64,000 bases of DNA from Adiantum capillus-veneris (GCA_014529385.2 CM043946.1:33186558-33250557); one strand, 5' to 3'; numbered from the stretch's first letter, positions 11,614 to 24,458 are shown. A program made the numbers and translations. The notes: generated by a model from the letters alone, not told the origin.

Positions 11614-12021
11614 ATGAATATCTTTGTCTTTTTTTTTTAAAAAAAAACCTTTAGAATTTCCTTTAAAAAAACCTTTGGATTCTCTTCTCTTCCCATCTCA
11701 ACATTATCTCAGGTGGGTGGAGATATGATGATGTATTGAATTACTCCTAACATGTTGAATTTCTAATAAACCCATTTTTTAAATATAAAAGCTCCTACCA
11801 TTCCAACATTATTTAAGCTTGAGTAGGTAGTCACGGTTTCAATTAACTACTAACATGTTGAATGGTTAATAAACCCCACATGGGTGCGCCAGATCATTGG
11901 TTTTTTTTTTATAGAGCTATAGGATAAGTCAAAAGGCAAGATTTGCGTTATTTATTCTTCAGACACTCACAAGAAGTTTTGGACAAATTCTCACAATATT
12001 TTCCACATTGTGACTTACCTC

Positions 12022-12149
12022 AACATCATGAGCTTCTGTGAGGGAGGCGTTGCATACCTAGCTAGGTACGATTGGGGGCCGGGGGTCCCCTGCCCCCAAT
12101 TGTACCTAGCTAGGTATGCGGTGCCTCTCGAGCAGAAGCTCATGATGTT
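12022..12149. mobile_element. Foldback (inverted-repeat) element, ~128 bp
   Basis: Two ~58-bp imperfect arms run from AACATCATGAGCTTCTG to the mirrored CAGAAGCTCATGATGTT. Each arm carries the internal palindrome ACCTAGCTAGGTA and a GGGGGC/GCCCCC inner edge, with a ~12-nt GC-rich loop. No transposase and no clear target-site duplication were found. It resembles a foldback MITE. Confidence 0.75.
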
Positions 12150-12346
12150 ATACATTGTATGAAAAACACTGAGAAAGACTCCGTTTTCTAACATGAGAAA
12201 TTTTCTAAATCTTCTTGTGACTGCATACACATCTACACTCTTTTGCCTATGCATGCTTAGTATGCACACATAGTGTCGCTTGTAAACAAAGCACACACAC
12301 AATACTGGCCTGCCAAACAACGTCCTCACACACAACATAAAGCAAC

Positions 12347-12463
<117 letters not shown>

Positions 12464-14667
12464 ATTAATTGGTATGTGTGCATACTATAGACGCTTCATA
12501 GCAAAATTCTCTCAAATAGCAGGACCATTACATGACTTAACAAAGAAGAACGTTAAGTATTCATGGACTGCTAAGGAGAAAAATGCTTTTGACAAGTTCA
12601 AAGAGAAGCTTACCTCCCAACCAATCCTTATGCTTCCAGATCTCTCAAAGCCATTTGAGGTCCAATGTGATGCTTGTGGTTATTGCCTTGGAGCAGTCTT
12701 GCTTCAAGAAGGGCATGCCATATCATATGAGAGTCGAAGGCTCAATACGGATGAACGGGTCTTGGGCACTTATAAGAAAGAACTTCTAAATGTTCTACAT
12801 GCCCTAGACACATGGAAGCACTATCTATTGGAGACTCCATTTATTCTACAAAACAACTACCAAAGTCTCAAGTACTTCATGACGCAAACTAAGCTTTCCA
12901 ACAAACAAATGAGGTGGGCAAATTTTCTTTTGCAATTTTAATTTCATATTGCTCACATTGTTGGTAAGCACAATCAAGTGACCGATGCACTTTCACGACG
13001 ACCAAAAGTTAATGTGGTGTCTATAGCAACTCACAATGCTTTATCTTCTATGATACATGAGTATGCTACTGACCTCGACTTTAAAGACATAATGTCAGCC
13101 CTTGCTTTGGGGAAGCCAGAGGAACCATTCACCTTGCAAGATGGTTATCTTCTCCATGGCAACCCACTCCCTTCGTGAGAAAGTCGTGTATGAATCCCAT
13201 GCTCCTCCCTATGCGGGGCATAGAGGCATTCAACCTACTCTCTGAGGAGTAGATACGTATTTCTATTGGCCGACCATGAAAGTGGACATACAAGAGTATG
13301 TTTCAAAATGTGTGGTATGCCAAAAAAACTAAGTATGATAGAGGGAAGCAACCTGGATTACTTTAGCCAATGCCAGACCCCTATTCACCATGGCAGAGTA
13401 TATCCATGGAATTTATCTTTGGATTACCCAAATCTATCCATGGAAATATGGACAATAGTCAACAAGTTAAGCAAGCAAGCACACTTTATTCTAAGGCACA
13501 CCAAATGGCAACTCTCTTCATATCCCAAATTTTCAAACACCATGGATTTCCAACATCCATCGTGTCAGATAGAGATCCTAGAATGACCGGTAATTTCTGG
13601 AAAATCTAGGTACAAGATTGAATTTCTCTTTGTCCTATCACTCACAAACAGATGGCCAAAGTGAGATAGCCAATCTTACGATACTCGATCTACTAAAGAC
13701 TAATGTTACATAAGTAAATCAACGCTCACAATGGAAAAAGTACTTATCTTTTGTAGAGTATGCGTACAATAATACTGTCCATACTTCTACGAGAAAATCA
13801 CCTTTTGAAATCATTGAGGGAAGACCTGAAAGTCCCTTGCTACTTAAAGTACATGGTAAGATCTTCATTGTTGCCGATGAGTATAGGCATGACCTATAAA
13901 AAGCTTTTCAAAAGATTAAGGAGGCTATATCCATCTCTCAACAAAGGCAGAAAGTTGCTGCTAGCTAGCACAAAAGGACATTAACGTCTAAAGAAAATGA
14001 TTGGGGCTTATTATACTATTGAAAAGATACTATGGTCCTTTTCAAATCTTGAAGCCAATCAATGAGATGTCTTATCAATTCAAGTTTCCCAACCATTGGC
14101 TCATACACAATGTTTTTCATGTGAGCCTACTTAAGCCCTACAAAGGAGAGCCACCAAGTGGACCAATTATTGAAGACCCTCCCAAAATCAAAGACCAAGA
14201 AGAGGTGCTACATGTTTCTTTTAATGAACAATTTTTTTGTATTACAAGACTAGTTCTCTTCTTATTGTGCACAAATTCAAGTGGTATGCATACTTAGAAT
14301 CATGTTTTTGATGACGACGTCTCTCAAACACCAAGTAGAATTTGTCACTCTACTTGGGAGAATGAAATGGACTAAAGAGAAGACATGTTTGCGGCAGCTA
14401 TGTCTCAAAAGCACCAAAATGATTAATCATCTATCTTGGAATGATGTCGTAGGGTAAAAAGGGATCCTCTACCCGCTAAGATACATTGACTAAATGACTA
14501 AGGCTTTATCTCTTCTACCTCATAGTCGAGAACGACTAATGATTTCAAGAGAGAGGTAATGTCATAAAATCTAATATCTAACCAACCCAAATGATTTTTG
14601 CATATTAAACTGATCATTTAATGTGGGAGATTAGACGGGGACAAGGGTTAGAATATAGACATGTGCT
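12464..14667 (+). pseudogene. Ty3/Gypsy pol remnant (RT thumb, RNase H, integrase), 5'-truncated
   Basis: A decayed chromovirus-like polyprotein. It opens at the RT thumb (IGMCAYYRRFIAKFSQIAGPLH, split here as IGMCAYYRRF and KFSQIAGPLH). RNase H follows (PFEVQCDACGYCLGAVL, YKKELLNVLHAL), then FHIAHIVGKHNQVTDALSRR. The integrase zinc finger and core follow in several frames: YAGHRGIQPT, VSKCVVCQK, SKQAHFIL, HHGFPTSIVSDRDPRMTGNF. A C-terminal piece, YYGPFQILKPINEMSYQF and IHNVFHVSLLKPYKGEPP, ends by ~14200. There are numerous stops and shifts. The 5' part (LTR, gag, protease, RT palm) is missing and its place is taken by the microsatellite. The Copia element at 14668 is inserted in its 3' region, which resumes at 20190. 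Confidence 0.9.
14663..14667. other. Target-site duplication GTGCT (left copy)
   Basis: Matches 20190-20194 on the far side of the Copia element. Confidence 0.9.
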
Positions 14668-14859
14668 TGAAGGAGTACGAGCGGAAGTGCGACGTGAGAG
14701 AGAGTGCGAGAAGAAGAGCACGACGATATGGTGAACTCGCTCTACTGTAATGTGTAGAGCATAGTGAGTTCTTATTAGGTTTTAACAAAAGAATATGTGT
14801 ACATACCTGGCGGCCTGCCCACTTACCTGGGCGACCACATTGGGCTTTATACCCCAACA
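14668..14859 (-). repeat. Copia 3' LTR
   Basis: 192 bp, begins TGTTGGGGTATAAAGCC (minus strand) and ends TCCTTCA. 189/192 identical to the 5' LTR by eye. Confidence 0.95.
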
Positions 14860-14871
14860 ACCTCCCACTTA
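14860..14871 (-). promoter_or_regulatory. Copia polypurine tract
   Basis: AAGTGGGAGGT lies directly before the 3' LTR on the minus strand, the usual plus-strand primer site. Confidence 0.85.
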
Positions 14872-14948
14872 AAGTCCAATGTGGTACTTTAAGTGTGAGA
14901 GAAGCTACTATACAAGCTAATATACAAGAGATGTAGAGAAGTGATGTA

Positions 14949-17900
14949 CTACCCTACACCTAACTGCTTGCGAAAATGTGCAAAGCTCTCTGAGGGAAGT
15001 CCTTTTGTAAGTAGATCAGCAGGATTTTCTGTGGTGTGAACTTTGACAAGCTGAAGTTGCTTATCCTCGAGCATTTCCCTGATGAAATGATACTTCACAT
15101 CCACATGCTTTGTCTTTGAGTGATAAACTGGATTACGAGCCAATTGTATAGCACTTTGACTATCACAATATAACACAGGCATCTCTTCTTTGATTCCCAA
15201 ATCTGTTACTAGTCGATTAAGCCAAATTGATTCTTTGCATGCCTCTGATGCTGCAACATATTCAGCCTCTGTAGTAGACTGAGTAACACAATCTTGTAAT
15301 CTAGAACGCCATGATACTGCTCCACCAGCCAATGTAAAGACATACCCTGACGTAGACCTTCGGTTGTCTAAGTCACCTGCATAATCTGAGTCTGTAAAAC
15401 CCTTTACACTTAGCTCCTGACTCCCATAGCAGATACGCATACTCTTTGTAGCTTTCAGGTATCTCAATATTCCTTTCACTGCCTCCCAATGTTTCTTGCC
15501 TGGGTTTGACATGTATCGACTTACTACTCCCACTACAAATGCAATGTCTGGGCGAGTAGCAATCATTGCATACATCAAACTACCCACTGCAGACGCATAT
15601 GGAATCTTATCCATTTCAGCCTGTTCTTCCTCAGACACAGGACAATCTTGTTTGCTAAGTTTCACATATGGTGGCAATGGAACACTCAATGCCTTTCCCT
15701 TCTCCATATTGAAACGTTGCAAAACCTTGTCAATATACTCTGTTTGAGATAACCAAATCAACTTCTTTGATCTGTCTCTCTCAATGCGCATACCAAGTAT
15801 ATGACTTGCCTCACCCATGTCTTTCATGTCAAACGATTTTGCCATCTTTAACTTCAAAGCTGAAATTTCTTCCAAGTGCTTGCCAGCAATCAACATGTCA
15901 TCCACATACAAAATAAGGATCAGCCAACTGCCATCCTTAGCCTTCTTTGTATATAGACAGTGATCGAACTCACTACGTTTGTAGCCTTGAGAAAGCATAA
16001 ACTTGTGGAATTTATAGTACCATGCCCTCGGTGATTGTTTTAAGCCATAAAGACTCTTTAACAACTGGCATACCCAATCTTCCTTGCCTTTCTCAACAAA
16101 CCCTTCTGGCTGCTGCATGTAAATTTCCACATCTAAATCACCATGCAAGAACGCTGTCTTGACATCCATTTGGTGCAACACCAAATCTAATATGGCAACC
16201 AATGCAAGAAAGCATCTCAATATAGTCATCTTGACCACCGGAGAGAAGACTTCATCAAAGTCAATGCCTTGTTCTTGCTTAAAGCCCTTGGCAACAAGCC
16301 TTGCTTTGTACTTTGGCTGACTATCATGAGCGGTGATCTTATACCTGTAAACCCATTTACAGGGTAGAGCCTTTTTGCCCCGTGGTAATTTAACTAGCTT
16401 CCATGTCTGGTTCTTATGCAGAGCTGTCATCTCTGACTGCATGGCCAATTGCCAATTCCCGGAGTCCTTCATTTGCACTGCTTCCTTGTAACATGAAGGC
16501 TCATTGCAATCAGTCAACATGACATAGTTCATAGATGGAAAAAACCTATCAGGAGGTCACGTGACACGTCCAGATCTACGCACAATAGGTGGCTCAGGCT
16601 CAGCCACAACCTGTGGTTCCACTCTATCCTATCCTTGCTCCTCTTGAGCCCTGACATTTTGTCTTGCACGTGCAGGTCCATCTTCTTGGAAGACAACTCT
16701 TCTAATCTCCTCAACCCTCTCTAGTTTAGAATGATATTTGGATTCATTAAAGTGAACATCATTGCTGCGGACAACCTTTCTGGATTCGGGATCCCAAAGT
16801 CTGTACCCCATCTCACCAGAATTACCATAGCCTAGAAAGATGCACTTTCTACTCTTTGGCTCAAGTTTGTTCCTAAATTCCCTTGGAACGTGAGTATATG
16901 CCTCACAGCCAAAGACTCTGAGATGCTTGTATGAGGGCACCTTGCCTGACCATACCATCTCTGGCACTGAATCCTTCTGCAAAATCTTGCTAGGAGATCT
17001 ATTTACAAGATGAATAGCTGTTGATACAGCTTCAGCCCAAAACCCATTTGGCAGCTGTGCATTAGACAACATACTTCTGACCTTCTCTTGTATGGTCCTA
17101 TTCATCCTCTCAGCAACACCATTTTGAGGAGGATTGTAAGGAGCAGTAAGTTCACGTTTTATACCTTTTGACTCACAAAAGTCCTGAAAGGCCTTTGAAA
17201 CATACTCTCCACCATTGTCAGTGCGTAAGCATTTAAGCTTCTTGCCACTCTGATTCTCCACAAGTGTCACAAACTTTTTGAAAACACTAAACGCTTCATC
17301 CTTGTGCTTGAGAAAGTAAACCCATACTTTCCTCGAGTAATCATCTATAAATGTCATAAAGTAAGAAGCTCCCCCTAGAGATAGGTTAGGCATAGGTCCA
17401 CACAAATCACTATGAACAAGTGCCAACTGTGTATCTCTTCTACTGCTTCTATGCTTATGTGGCTGCTGTGTTTGCTTACCATACAGACAATGTTCACAGA
17501 ATTCAAAATCATTAAATGAAAAGCCAGGCAAATAACCAGAACGAGACAAGATTTCCATTCCCTTCTTGGACATATGTCCTAACCGGCTATTCCACAAAGA
17601 AACGTTCGGCTGCTCGATTACATTGATTACATTTTTAGAGACATTTGATACATAAATCATGTAAAGTCCTCCAGACTTTAATCCATGTGCTACTGTCATA
17701 GAACCCTTGGATATCTTCCACATGTTCTGCCCAAAAGTGGTGACGTAGCCAGCATCATCAAGTAAACCTGTGCTGATCAAGCTCTTTGTAATTGCGGGAA
17801 CATGTCTCACATTCTTCAGCGTGAAAGAAGAGCCATTCTGAAACTTCAATTGAACATGTCCAACACCTAAGATCTCACATGTCTGCCCATTGCCTAGCCG

Positions 17901-18929
17901 AACATGATCTTTAGTGGTCACATAAGAAGTAAACCACTCCTTGTTTGGAGACACATGAAGTGATGCCCCTGAGTCTATAATCCAGTCACTCAGTGCATTT
18001 CCATCAGATGCTGTAAGAAGAGCTGAGTCCATTGTATTCTTCAAGAAGTAGATGTCTCCTGACACTAGACTGTCATCCTCTGCAACAGTGTTTGTCACAT
18101 TTATTTCTTGAATCTTCACTGAGGACTTGTTCTTCTCACCATGGTCTTTAGCTTTCTCTTTGCCTTTTTCTGCTTTCCATTCTCTGCAATCTCTTTTCAT
18201 GTGACCCTTCTTGCCACAATGGTAGCATTCTATGTCACTCTTGCCTTTAGCACTGCGGGACTTGCTACGAGACTGATTCCTCTTTCCACCTTTGTACTTT
18301 TCTTTGGTCCTTCCCCTGACAACTAAGGATGTTCCTTTGCCTTTTTCCATTGTCTTTCTATTGGTTTCTTCAGTAAGCAGACTTCCTTCTACACCTGCTA
18401 TGTTCAAACCATCTGGAGGTGCAGAATTACTCAAAGCTGTACGAAAAGTGTCCCAACTTTCCGGCAATGTGATCAACAGGAACATAGCTCTAACAGGTTC
18501 ATCAAACTTGACACCTTAAGCTGACAACTGACTGTAGATTGTGTTGAATGCATTCAAATGATTGGACATAGGTGTCCCTTCTTTCATCTTCAAGTCAACA
18601 AGCTTCTTAAGCCAGTATACCTGTGAAGATGCACTCTGCTTCTCATAAAGATCACTCAGCTTTAACCATGCTTGATAAGCCGACATCTCGTCTGCTACAT
18701 TGAAGTAAACGCTTTCTGCCAAAGTCAGCATAATGGTAGAAAGTGCCAATTCATCCATTTTGCTCCATTCATCTTCGTCCATATCTTCTGGTTTTATCCC
18801 CTTGAGCTTTATAGGTTTTATCTGCTTCTTTTGTACCAACACGTGCCAAATCTGCTTCTTCCACAATGGGAAATTGGTTCCATCCAGCTTCTTGATATTG
18901 TAAAGTGCAGTGTCCTGTGATCCAGCCAT
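14949..18929 (-). pseudogene. Copia gag-pol polyprotein with three in-frame stops
   Basis: One frame of 1327 codons encodes everything needed for Copia replication. Gag (UBN2 type, DGTNFPLWKKQIW near residue 16) is followed by a zinc knuckle CYHCGKKGHMKRDC (235-248) and protease DSGAS (319). Integrase has CxxC 478/481, catalytic Asp 508 and 571 and Glu 607 (HSDLCGP, TDNGGEY, NGVAER). RT has YVDDM near 1008-1011, and RNase H has TDSDYAGD and LYCDSQSA. It ends QLGVG. Stops: TAA 18518-18516 (between QLSA and GVKF), TAG 16631-16629, TGA 16559-16557 (GRVT*PPDR). Each fits a single C-to-T change from Gln or Arg. The usual WHxRLGH of the integrase zinc finger reads WNSRLGH. No frameshift was found. 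Confidence 0.95.
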
Positions 18930-19983
18930 AGCTACGCTTCACAGTGGTTTACTTTCCTGGGAAAAATTCGGCAGAGTTTCCCCTGTAAACTGACCTCTGA
19001 ACCAATATCAACCTGTCAAATGAACCAAGAAAGCTTCAGATTCTGCATAAATTTCGGCAGAGTCTCCTTTGTAAAAAAACAGACCAAAAAACACTGTCTC
19101 TCTGATACTGTAAGCTGCGGGTAAACCTGTCCTGCACCTGTACTGTCTCTCACTGCCCTGTCACTGTCCTGTAAGCATAGACTGTGACAATGCCTCAACG
19201 GCAGTAAAGCAACGATGCAATCCCAACTGTCTAACTCACAGTCAGTACATCCTAGATGCCTATCTAAGGGTGCTCGAGGGATCGCTCCAAGACCTGTATC
19301 ACCGAAAGGATCTCAACATTCGAGAATCCCGCAGCTCAATAAAACCTCACTCGACCCTCAACAAAGGCTGCAGTAAATCTGACAGTACATAGACTTCCCA
19401 CAAAGTCATACATCCACAAATTTCCCAGTATATGCTGTAACCGCTGCGGCGGTTGTTTGCTGCGTGACTCACAGCCATCAAACCCTCAACAGACATACAT
19501 CATCTCTGACAATACATCCCATGTGGAAGTACCTGCAATGTCAGGATGAAATCTGGAATATCAAGCAGCAAACACAAGCTACCTGATGAACTAGTGGATG
19601 TCGCCTACAGTCTGTGTGTAGATGCACCTGTGTCGTATGTGACACGTCTCCAAGAACTGTGAGCCGTGCTTCGATGTGTAGACAGCCACAAATCAACACT
19701 CTGGGAGTGTCGATATCCTCAACACCTGCAGTCGTAGGCCGAAAACCCCAAATTTGCAGAGTCGGATCTGCACCCGTCGAGACCATGTAGTCGAAAATGG
19801 CCTGCGTAGACCTTTGTCGAAGCCGAACAATGGCCGAGATGACCTCAGAATGAAATTCTGACAACACCGAGCCCTATGGGCAGGCCCACGAGATTTGGGG
19901 CCGTGTCTTTGCTTGTCGAATTTCACTCCAATCTGAGTTGGTGACTCTAGCCTCCTGCAGTGCTGCCCCGAGCCTCGATCTGA
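18930..19983 (-). other. Copia untranslated leader
   Basis: About 1.05 kb between PBS and gag without a coding frame. A ~35-bp segment containing TTCGGCAGAGT is present twice (near 18966 and 19051), an imperfect internal duplication. Confidence 0.7.
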
Positions 19984-19995
19984 CCTCTGATACCA
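19984..19995 (-). promoter_or_regulatory. Copia primer-binding site (initiator tRNA-Met)
   Basis: TGGTATCAGAGG starts two bases after the 5' LTR; the standard match is TGGTATCAGAGC. Confidence 0.92.
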
Positions 19996-19997
19996 GT

Positions 19998-20189
19998 TGA
20001 AGGAGTACGAGCGGAAGTGCGATGTGAGAGAGAGTGCGAGAAGAAGAGCACGACGATATGGTGAACTCGCTCTACTGTAATGTGTAGAGCATAGTGAGTT
20101 CCTATTAGGTTTTAACAAAAGAATATGTGTACATACCTGGCGGCCCGCCCACTTACCTGGGCGACCACATTGGGCTTTATACCCCAACA
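19998..20189 (-). repeat. Copia 5' LTR
   Basis: 192 bp. TATAAAG lies only about 9 bp inside the LTR edge, implying a very short U3 if that box is used. Ends CA next to the TSD copy 20190-20194. Confidence 0.95.
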
Positions 20190-20194
20190 GTGCT

Positions 20195-21360
20195 TACGGG
20201 TCTATCTCAACGGGGTCAAAGGTAAAGGGGTCCAAATGAGAGATGATATGTCAAAGAGCAAGGCTAGATAATAGAGCTTAAAGACCTTAGGGTTATCTTT
20301 GTTAAGGACCTCCAATGGTTAGTGTTAAAAGTCCTTTTACCTTAGGTAAGCTAGGGCTGAGCTTGAGGTGGGAACCCTGCCCAAAGCTTGAGGTGCTTGT
20401 CGTGCTTGCCGAGTAAGATGCTTAAGGTGCTTGTCATGCTTGTTGACTAAGATGCTTGAGGTGCTTATCGTTCTTGATGACTAAGATTCTTGAGGTGTTT
20501 GTCATGCTTTCCGCAACTAGGGAGCTTGAGGTGCTTGTGGGAACACTACCCAAGCTTGAGGTTCTTTGTCGTGCTTGCTGACTAAGGTGCTTGTATTCCA
20601 AAAGTCAAAAAATCCCTACAAAGGAGGGGGCGAGCCCTAAATCTAGGGGGGTGAGAGAGAACACACACACACACAGACATACACACACACACACATACAC
20701 ACAAGGTAATCCCAAGCCTCAAGAGGCAGCAAGGACACATGTCAAGTCCCTACCCATGTTGCCCTCAAGGTGTGCCTGAATCCTATTGGATAGGCTTAAA
20801 AGGGGTCCAGAGAGCATTTAGATTAATTAAATACTTATTCAAGAGATTATCAAGCCTCTCTCCCTCATAGGGGAAAAAAGGACACTTGTCCAAAACCTAC
20901 CCTTGTTGCTTGATATGCCACTTGCATGTGATTGGCTAGATCTGGAGGGGTCTAATGAGCTTCAAGCATGAGCTACAAGGGGAGGTCGACCAAAGCAAGC
21001 AAGGGGTGTGCTTGGGGGGTATACTCCCTCACACTCTCTCTCATGTGCTCTCATTCTTCACTTGGGGAAGTGCAAGAACTCCATCTCCTTCTCCAAGCTT
21101 GTTGAGAAGTTGAGAGACTACACCAACACTCTTGGCTATGGAATGCAAATCCAACCAGGAGCCATGCTTCAATGCTTAAGCTTGCATCTTCTCCATCTTC
21201 ATTACTATGATATTACGTATGCTAGCAAGAAGAGTGATGATAAGTGAGGAACTATTCCTTTCTCCTATGAATGTTTCTTCTTCCTCTTCCCTACCCTCAT
21301 TCCCCGCTAGCTCTCTCCACCTTTGAAGGTGTTTGAGGCCTTGGGACTGAGGCTGGGGAT
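20195..21360 (+). other. Presumed 3' UTR/LTR of the interrupted Gypsy element
   Basis: Continues the interrupted Gypsy sequence after the Copia insertion. No coding frame. It contains the 34-bp tandem array and a short CA run (20660-20703). The element's other LTR is missing, so the LTR edge cannot be placed. Confidence 0.5.
20386..20592. repeat. 34-bp tandem repeat array
   Basis: Units beginning GCTTGAGGTGCTTGTC start at 20386, 20420, 20454 and 20488, with partial or degenerate units at 20524 and 20554. Unit core is GCTTGAGGTGCTTGTCRTGC, followed by a variable ACTAAGAT end. Confidence 0.88.
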
Positions 21361-21949
21361 AGTTAATTCTTTTTTACAAAGTTTATGTTATGCTCGTGAT
21401 GCATGAATCTTTCCATCTTCCTTGCATCACCTAGGTCACAAGGAGCACAAAGATTGTATTGTACCAACTCTCTCTTGATGGGAGAATCTATAATACAAAA
21501 GCCTATTGGAGGGGGAACCGGTTCCACATAAATCCGGTCATCAATTGTTGTCAAGTTCTCTAAACTCTCTCTCTTGCAAAAGTATTGTTCATGCCAAGTT
21601 AATTAAGTACTATGATTATGTTGCTACCATCAATTAAGTTCACCCTCTATCTTCTCAAAGTAGTCTCACAAAAATGCTCTTTTTAAGTCTCCTGATTCCG
21701 CTATTCTCAAAGTTCATAGGCCATTTCCATTACAATTTATTTGGTTCCAAACTTTCTACATAACTCCTCCAGTCACATGTCTCTTTTATGATTTTATTAT
21801 GTTCTATCTATTTAATCCCAAAATTTCTACATAACTCCTCTAGTCACATGGCTCTTTTCCAAGTTCTAGTGTTGTTTTTCCTAACTTGGATCCTTTTGTT
21901 TGGTCCTTGTATGTTTAATGTTTGGCTAGCATAGTCAGGCCCCTACATT

Positions 21950-24320
21950 TTCAAGGTGAGGTCTACCTAGTAACTTGTTGTAGGCACCTTGTACATCTAG
22001 GCATTATCAAAAAGCTGGTTTTAAACTTCTTGGAACAAGCTTTGTTTTGTAAATTCTCAACTAATCCATTAGCATGGACAATCCTTTGATCTACAATCCT
22101 TATTTTGAAAGGAACAAGTTTCATTTCAATGATTCCCAGTTTTTGTTTGACATGCTCTCCTTGTATCAGCACCCCCCTTTAGAATGACTCCTGAAAGTTG
22201 CTCCCACTGTTTTTTCACCTTTTAGTCAATCTGAATAACAGGTACCTTGTCATCCTTAATATCAAACTATTTTGGTACCATCACTTCATATTCCTTCTAT
22301 CTGTGCTTCCTTATAAATTCAACAACCTCAGGTAATTTCCTTCTCATGTTGTCTAGCTCAATAGTCAGCTTCATATTCTTTTTGTCTATGCTTTCTTATA
22401 AAGTTAGCAACCTCAAGTCACATCATTTTTATGTCATCTAGCTCAATAGCTAGCTTTTGGATCCTTTGACATACTTTGACAAAAACCTTGTCTTACTCAT
22501 TCCAAGAACTACTATCTAAATTGGACAACCTTCCCTTGGAATGATCTCTTCACAGTGACGTGCCTCTTCCAATCCTCTCTATCTTCTAGCTACCCAATCC
22601 TTGAGTGGAGATTCAAATTTTTCCTTTCTAAGTAATTTTTATCCCAATATCCTTTTTAATAGCCTTGACCAAGTCAACCTTGACTTGTCATACCTCTTTC
22701 TCAGGATTCTCATCAGACCCTCTAGCTACATTTGCAGTATTCTCCTTACCATACCCAAAAGCTAGAATTTCCTCTCTCTGAACTTTTGAGGCTATTCGCA
22801 AATGTCTTTGAATAGATTGAGCTTCTGAGCACTTTGGTCTCCATGGTCTCCTCAGCTCCAAATTCTGATCAATTCGAGTTGCTAGTACCCATTGCTTTTG
22901 TCACTCATCCACTTCCTTGGCCTTTTCCTTAGCCTATTAGATAGCCCTTTTTTTTCCCACTTATGAGTCTCTTCACTTTGCTTTGTTTGAACACTTCAGC
23001 TTTTGCATTGTTTGGACATTGCACTGCAAAGTATCCATTCCTTTTCGCGTGTGTAGCAACTAAAAATTTTATTTGGAAAATCATTCCTACCTATCCTCAA
23101 CCAAAAAAACTCTGGTACCTACCTCTACCAGCCATACCATTGGTACTGACTCCATTCTCTACATTTCCAGATGTTTTCTCCTACTCTAGATTAGTCGATG
23201 CTATCATGGAGACATACTTACACTCCTTGAAGTGATGAATTCTAATCTTTTAGTTATTCCACAAGTGCCTATAATATTTGCAATATGTACATTGGCAACA
23301 CTCATCACATTGATGTTCTTTGGATTTACATTTTGTACACCAGGTATCTACTTTTTCTAATGGAGGTCTGGTCCTAGAGCTCTTAGAGAATTGTTTAGAC
23401 AATTCCTTGGTCTTTCCACTCCATGCTTCCTTCTTCTTAAGTTTTGGATGGGTCTTCTGACTCCTTGTCATTTAAAGAACTAGAGTTGGTTTGACGAATC
23501 TTCAGTCACAGTCTCACTAGAATTGGATCTTTCTTTTCTCTCTGGAAATTCTCCTTCTTGGCTTGATGTTCTAGTTTCAAAGATATTTGCACCAAATCAT
23601 TAAATTTCTTGGTAAGTGTTGGTGCTTTTTGCTTTATGAACTTCTTGCTTCTAAACCTACTTAGGAACCAAGTGCGGCTATGTCTCTAAGGATGGCTCGT
23701 TTAGTTTTCTTAGCTCTTTAATCTTCTCCGCATAACTAAAATTTTCTTGCTTTATGAACTTCTTGCTTCTAAACCTACTTAGGAACCAAGTGCGGCTATG
23801 TCTCTAAGGATGGCTCGTTTAGTTTTCTTAGCTCTTTAATCTTCTCCACATAACTAAAATCTTACCTTGCTTGATTATATCCACCTCTCATCCCCTCAGT
23901 TCTCATTGTATTCTAGCAAGAAGGTTTTCTTCAACTTGATGTATGTCATCAACTTATAGATTGGATAATGATGGTACTATTTTTGTGCAGCATTTTTTAA
24001 GTGTTTGTGGAAAATAATCAGCCCAATTATTGTCACCTATATCCTTCAAACCATCACAACACTCAAACATTGAATGTGAATTTCTGGGTCATCTCTATGA
24101 CTTTGAAAGTAGAAAAATTCTATTTTGAGATCACTGGACCTCCCATCATGTCTAGATTTTTCATGATGATCTAATGCCTCTTCCCATTGTATGGATTTTG
24201 TATGACTCCCCATTTTTTTCCCTCTTCTTATGGGCCTTTCTTCACAATTTGTTTTTGCTTCCCATCTCTTTGGCTTCACATGGTAATGTGTCAGCTTCTT
24301 TTTTGCGACCAAGTTTTATC
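21950..24320 (-). pseudogene. Ty3/Gypsy gag-protease remnant
   Basis: Reading leftwards: gag capsid-like segment (24312-24046, HGRSSDLKIEFFYFQSHRD split as SSDLKIEFFYFQSHRDDPE), a basic segment, a zinc knuckle CTKCKSKEHQCDEC followed by a second Cys pair CTYC (23471-23250), and a coiled-coil-like repeat region (22950-22200). Last comes a protease-like segment FKIRIVDQRIVHANGLVENL (22172-21963). All are separated by stops and shifts. No RT follows at lower coordinates; 21363-21554 has an open frame (EPVPPPIGFCIID) that I cannot place. Confidence 0.68.
23631..23866. repeat. 118-bp tandem duplication
   Basis: Copies start at 23631 and 23749 and are almost identical (one G/A difference noticed), so the duplication is recent relative to the decayed gag it lies in. 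Confidence 0.93.
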
Positions 24321-24455
24321 TGAGAATATGATTTTGTATGTTTGCGACTGGATGCATTGCTAGTGTCATTATGATCTTTGTTCTTGCCCTTTCATGTTGA
24401 ATGATGGAAACCACCATGTGACTGACAGCGTTGGAGATAGGGAAAATACACCCGA

Positions 24456-24458
<3 letters not shown>

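Larger units (their letters stand above)
14668..20189 (-). mobile_element. Nearly intact Ty1/Copia LTR retrotransposon (5522 bp)
   Basis: A complete element on the minus strand: 5' LTR 20189-19998, primer-binding site, ~1.05-kb leader, gag-pol 18929-14949, polypurine tract and 3' LTR 14859-14668. It is flanked by GTGCT and sits in an older Gypsy element. LTRs are both 192 bp and differ at three sites (all C/T), so insertion is recent. The polyprotein frame is continuous over 1327 codons apart from three nonsense codons, so this copy probably cannot make full-length protein. Confidence 0.96.
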
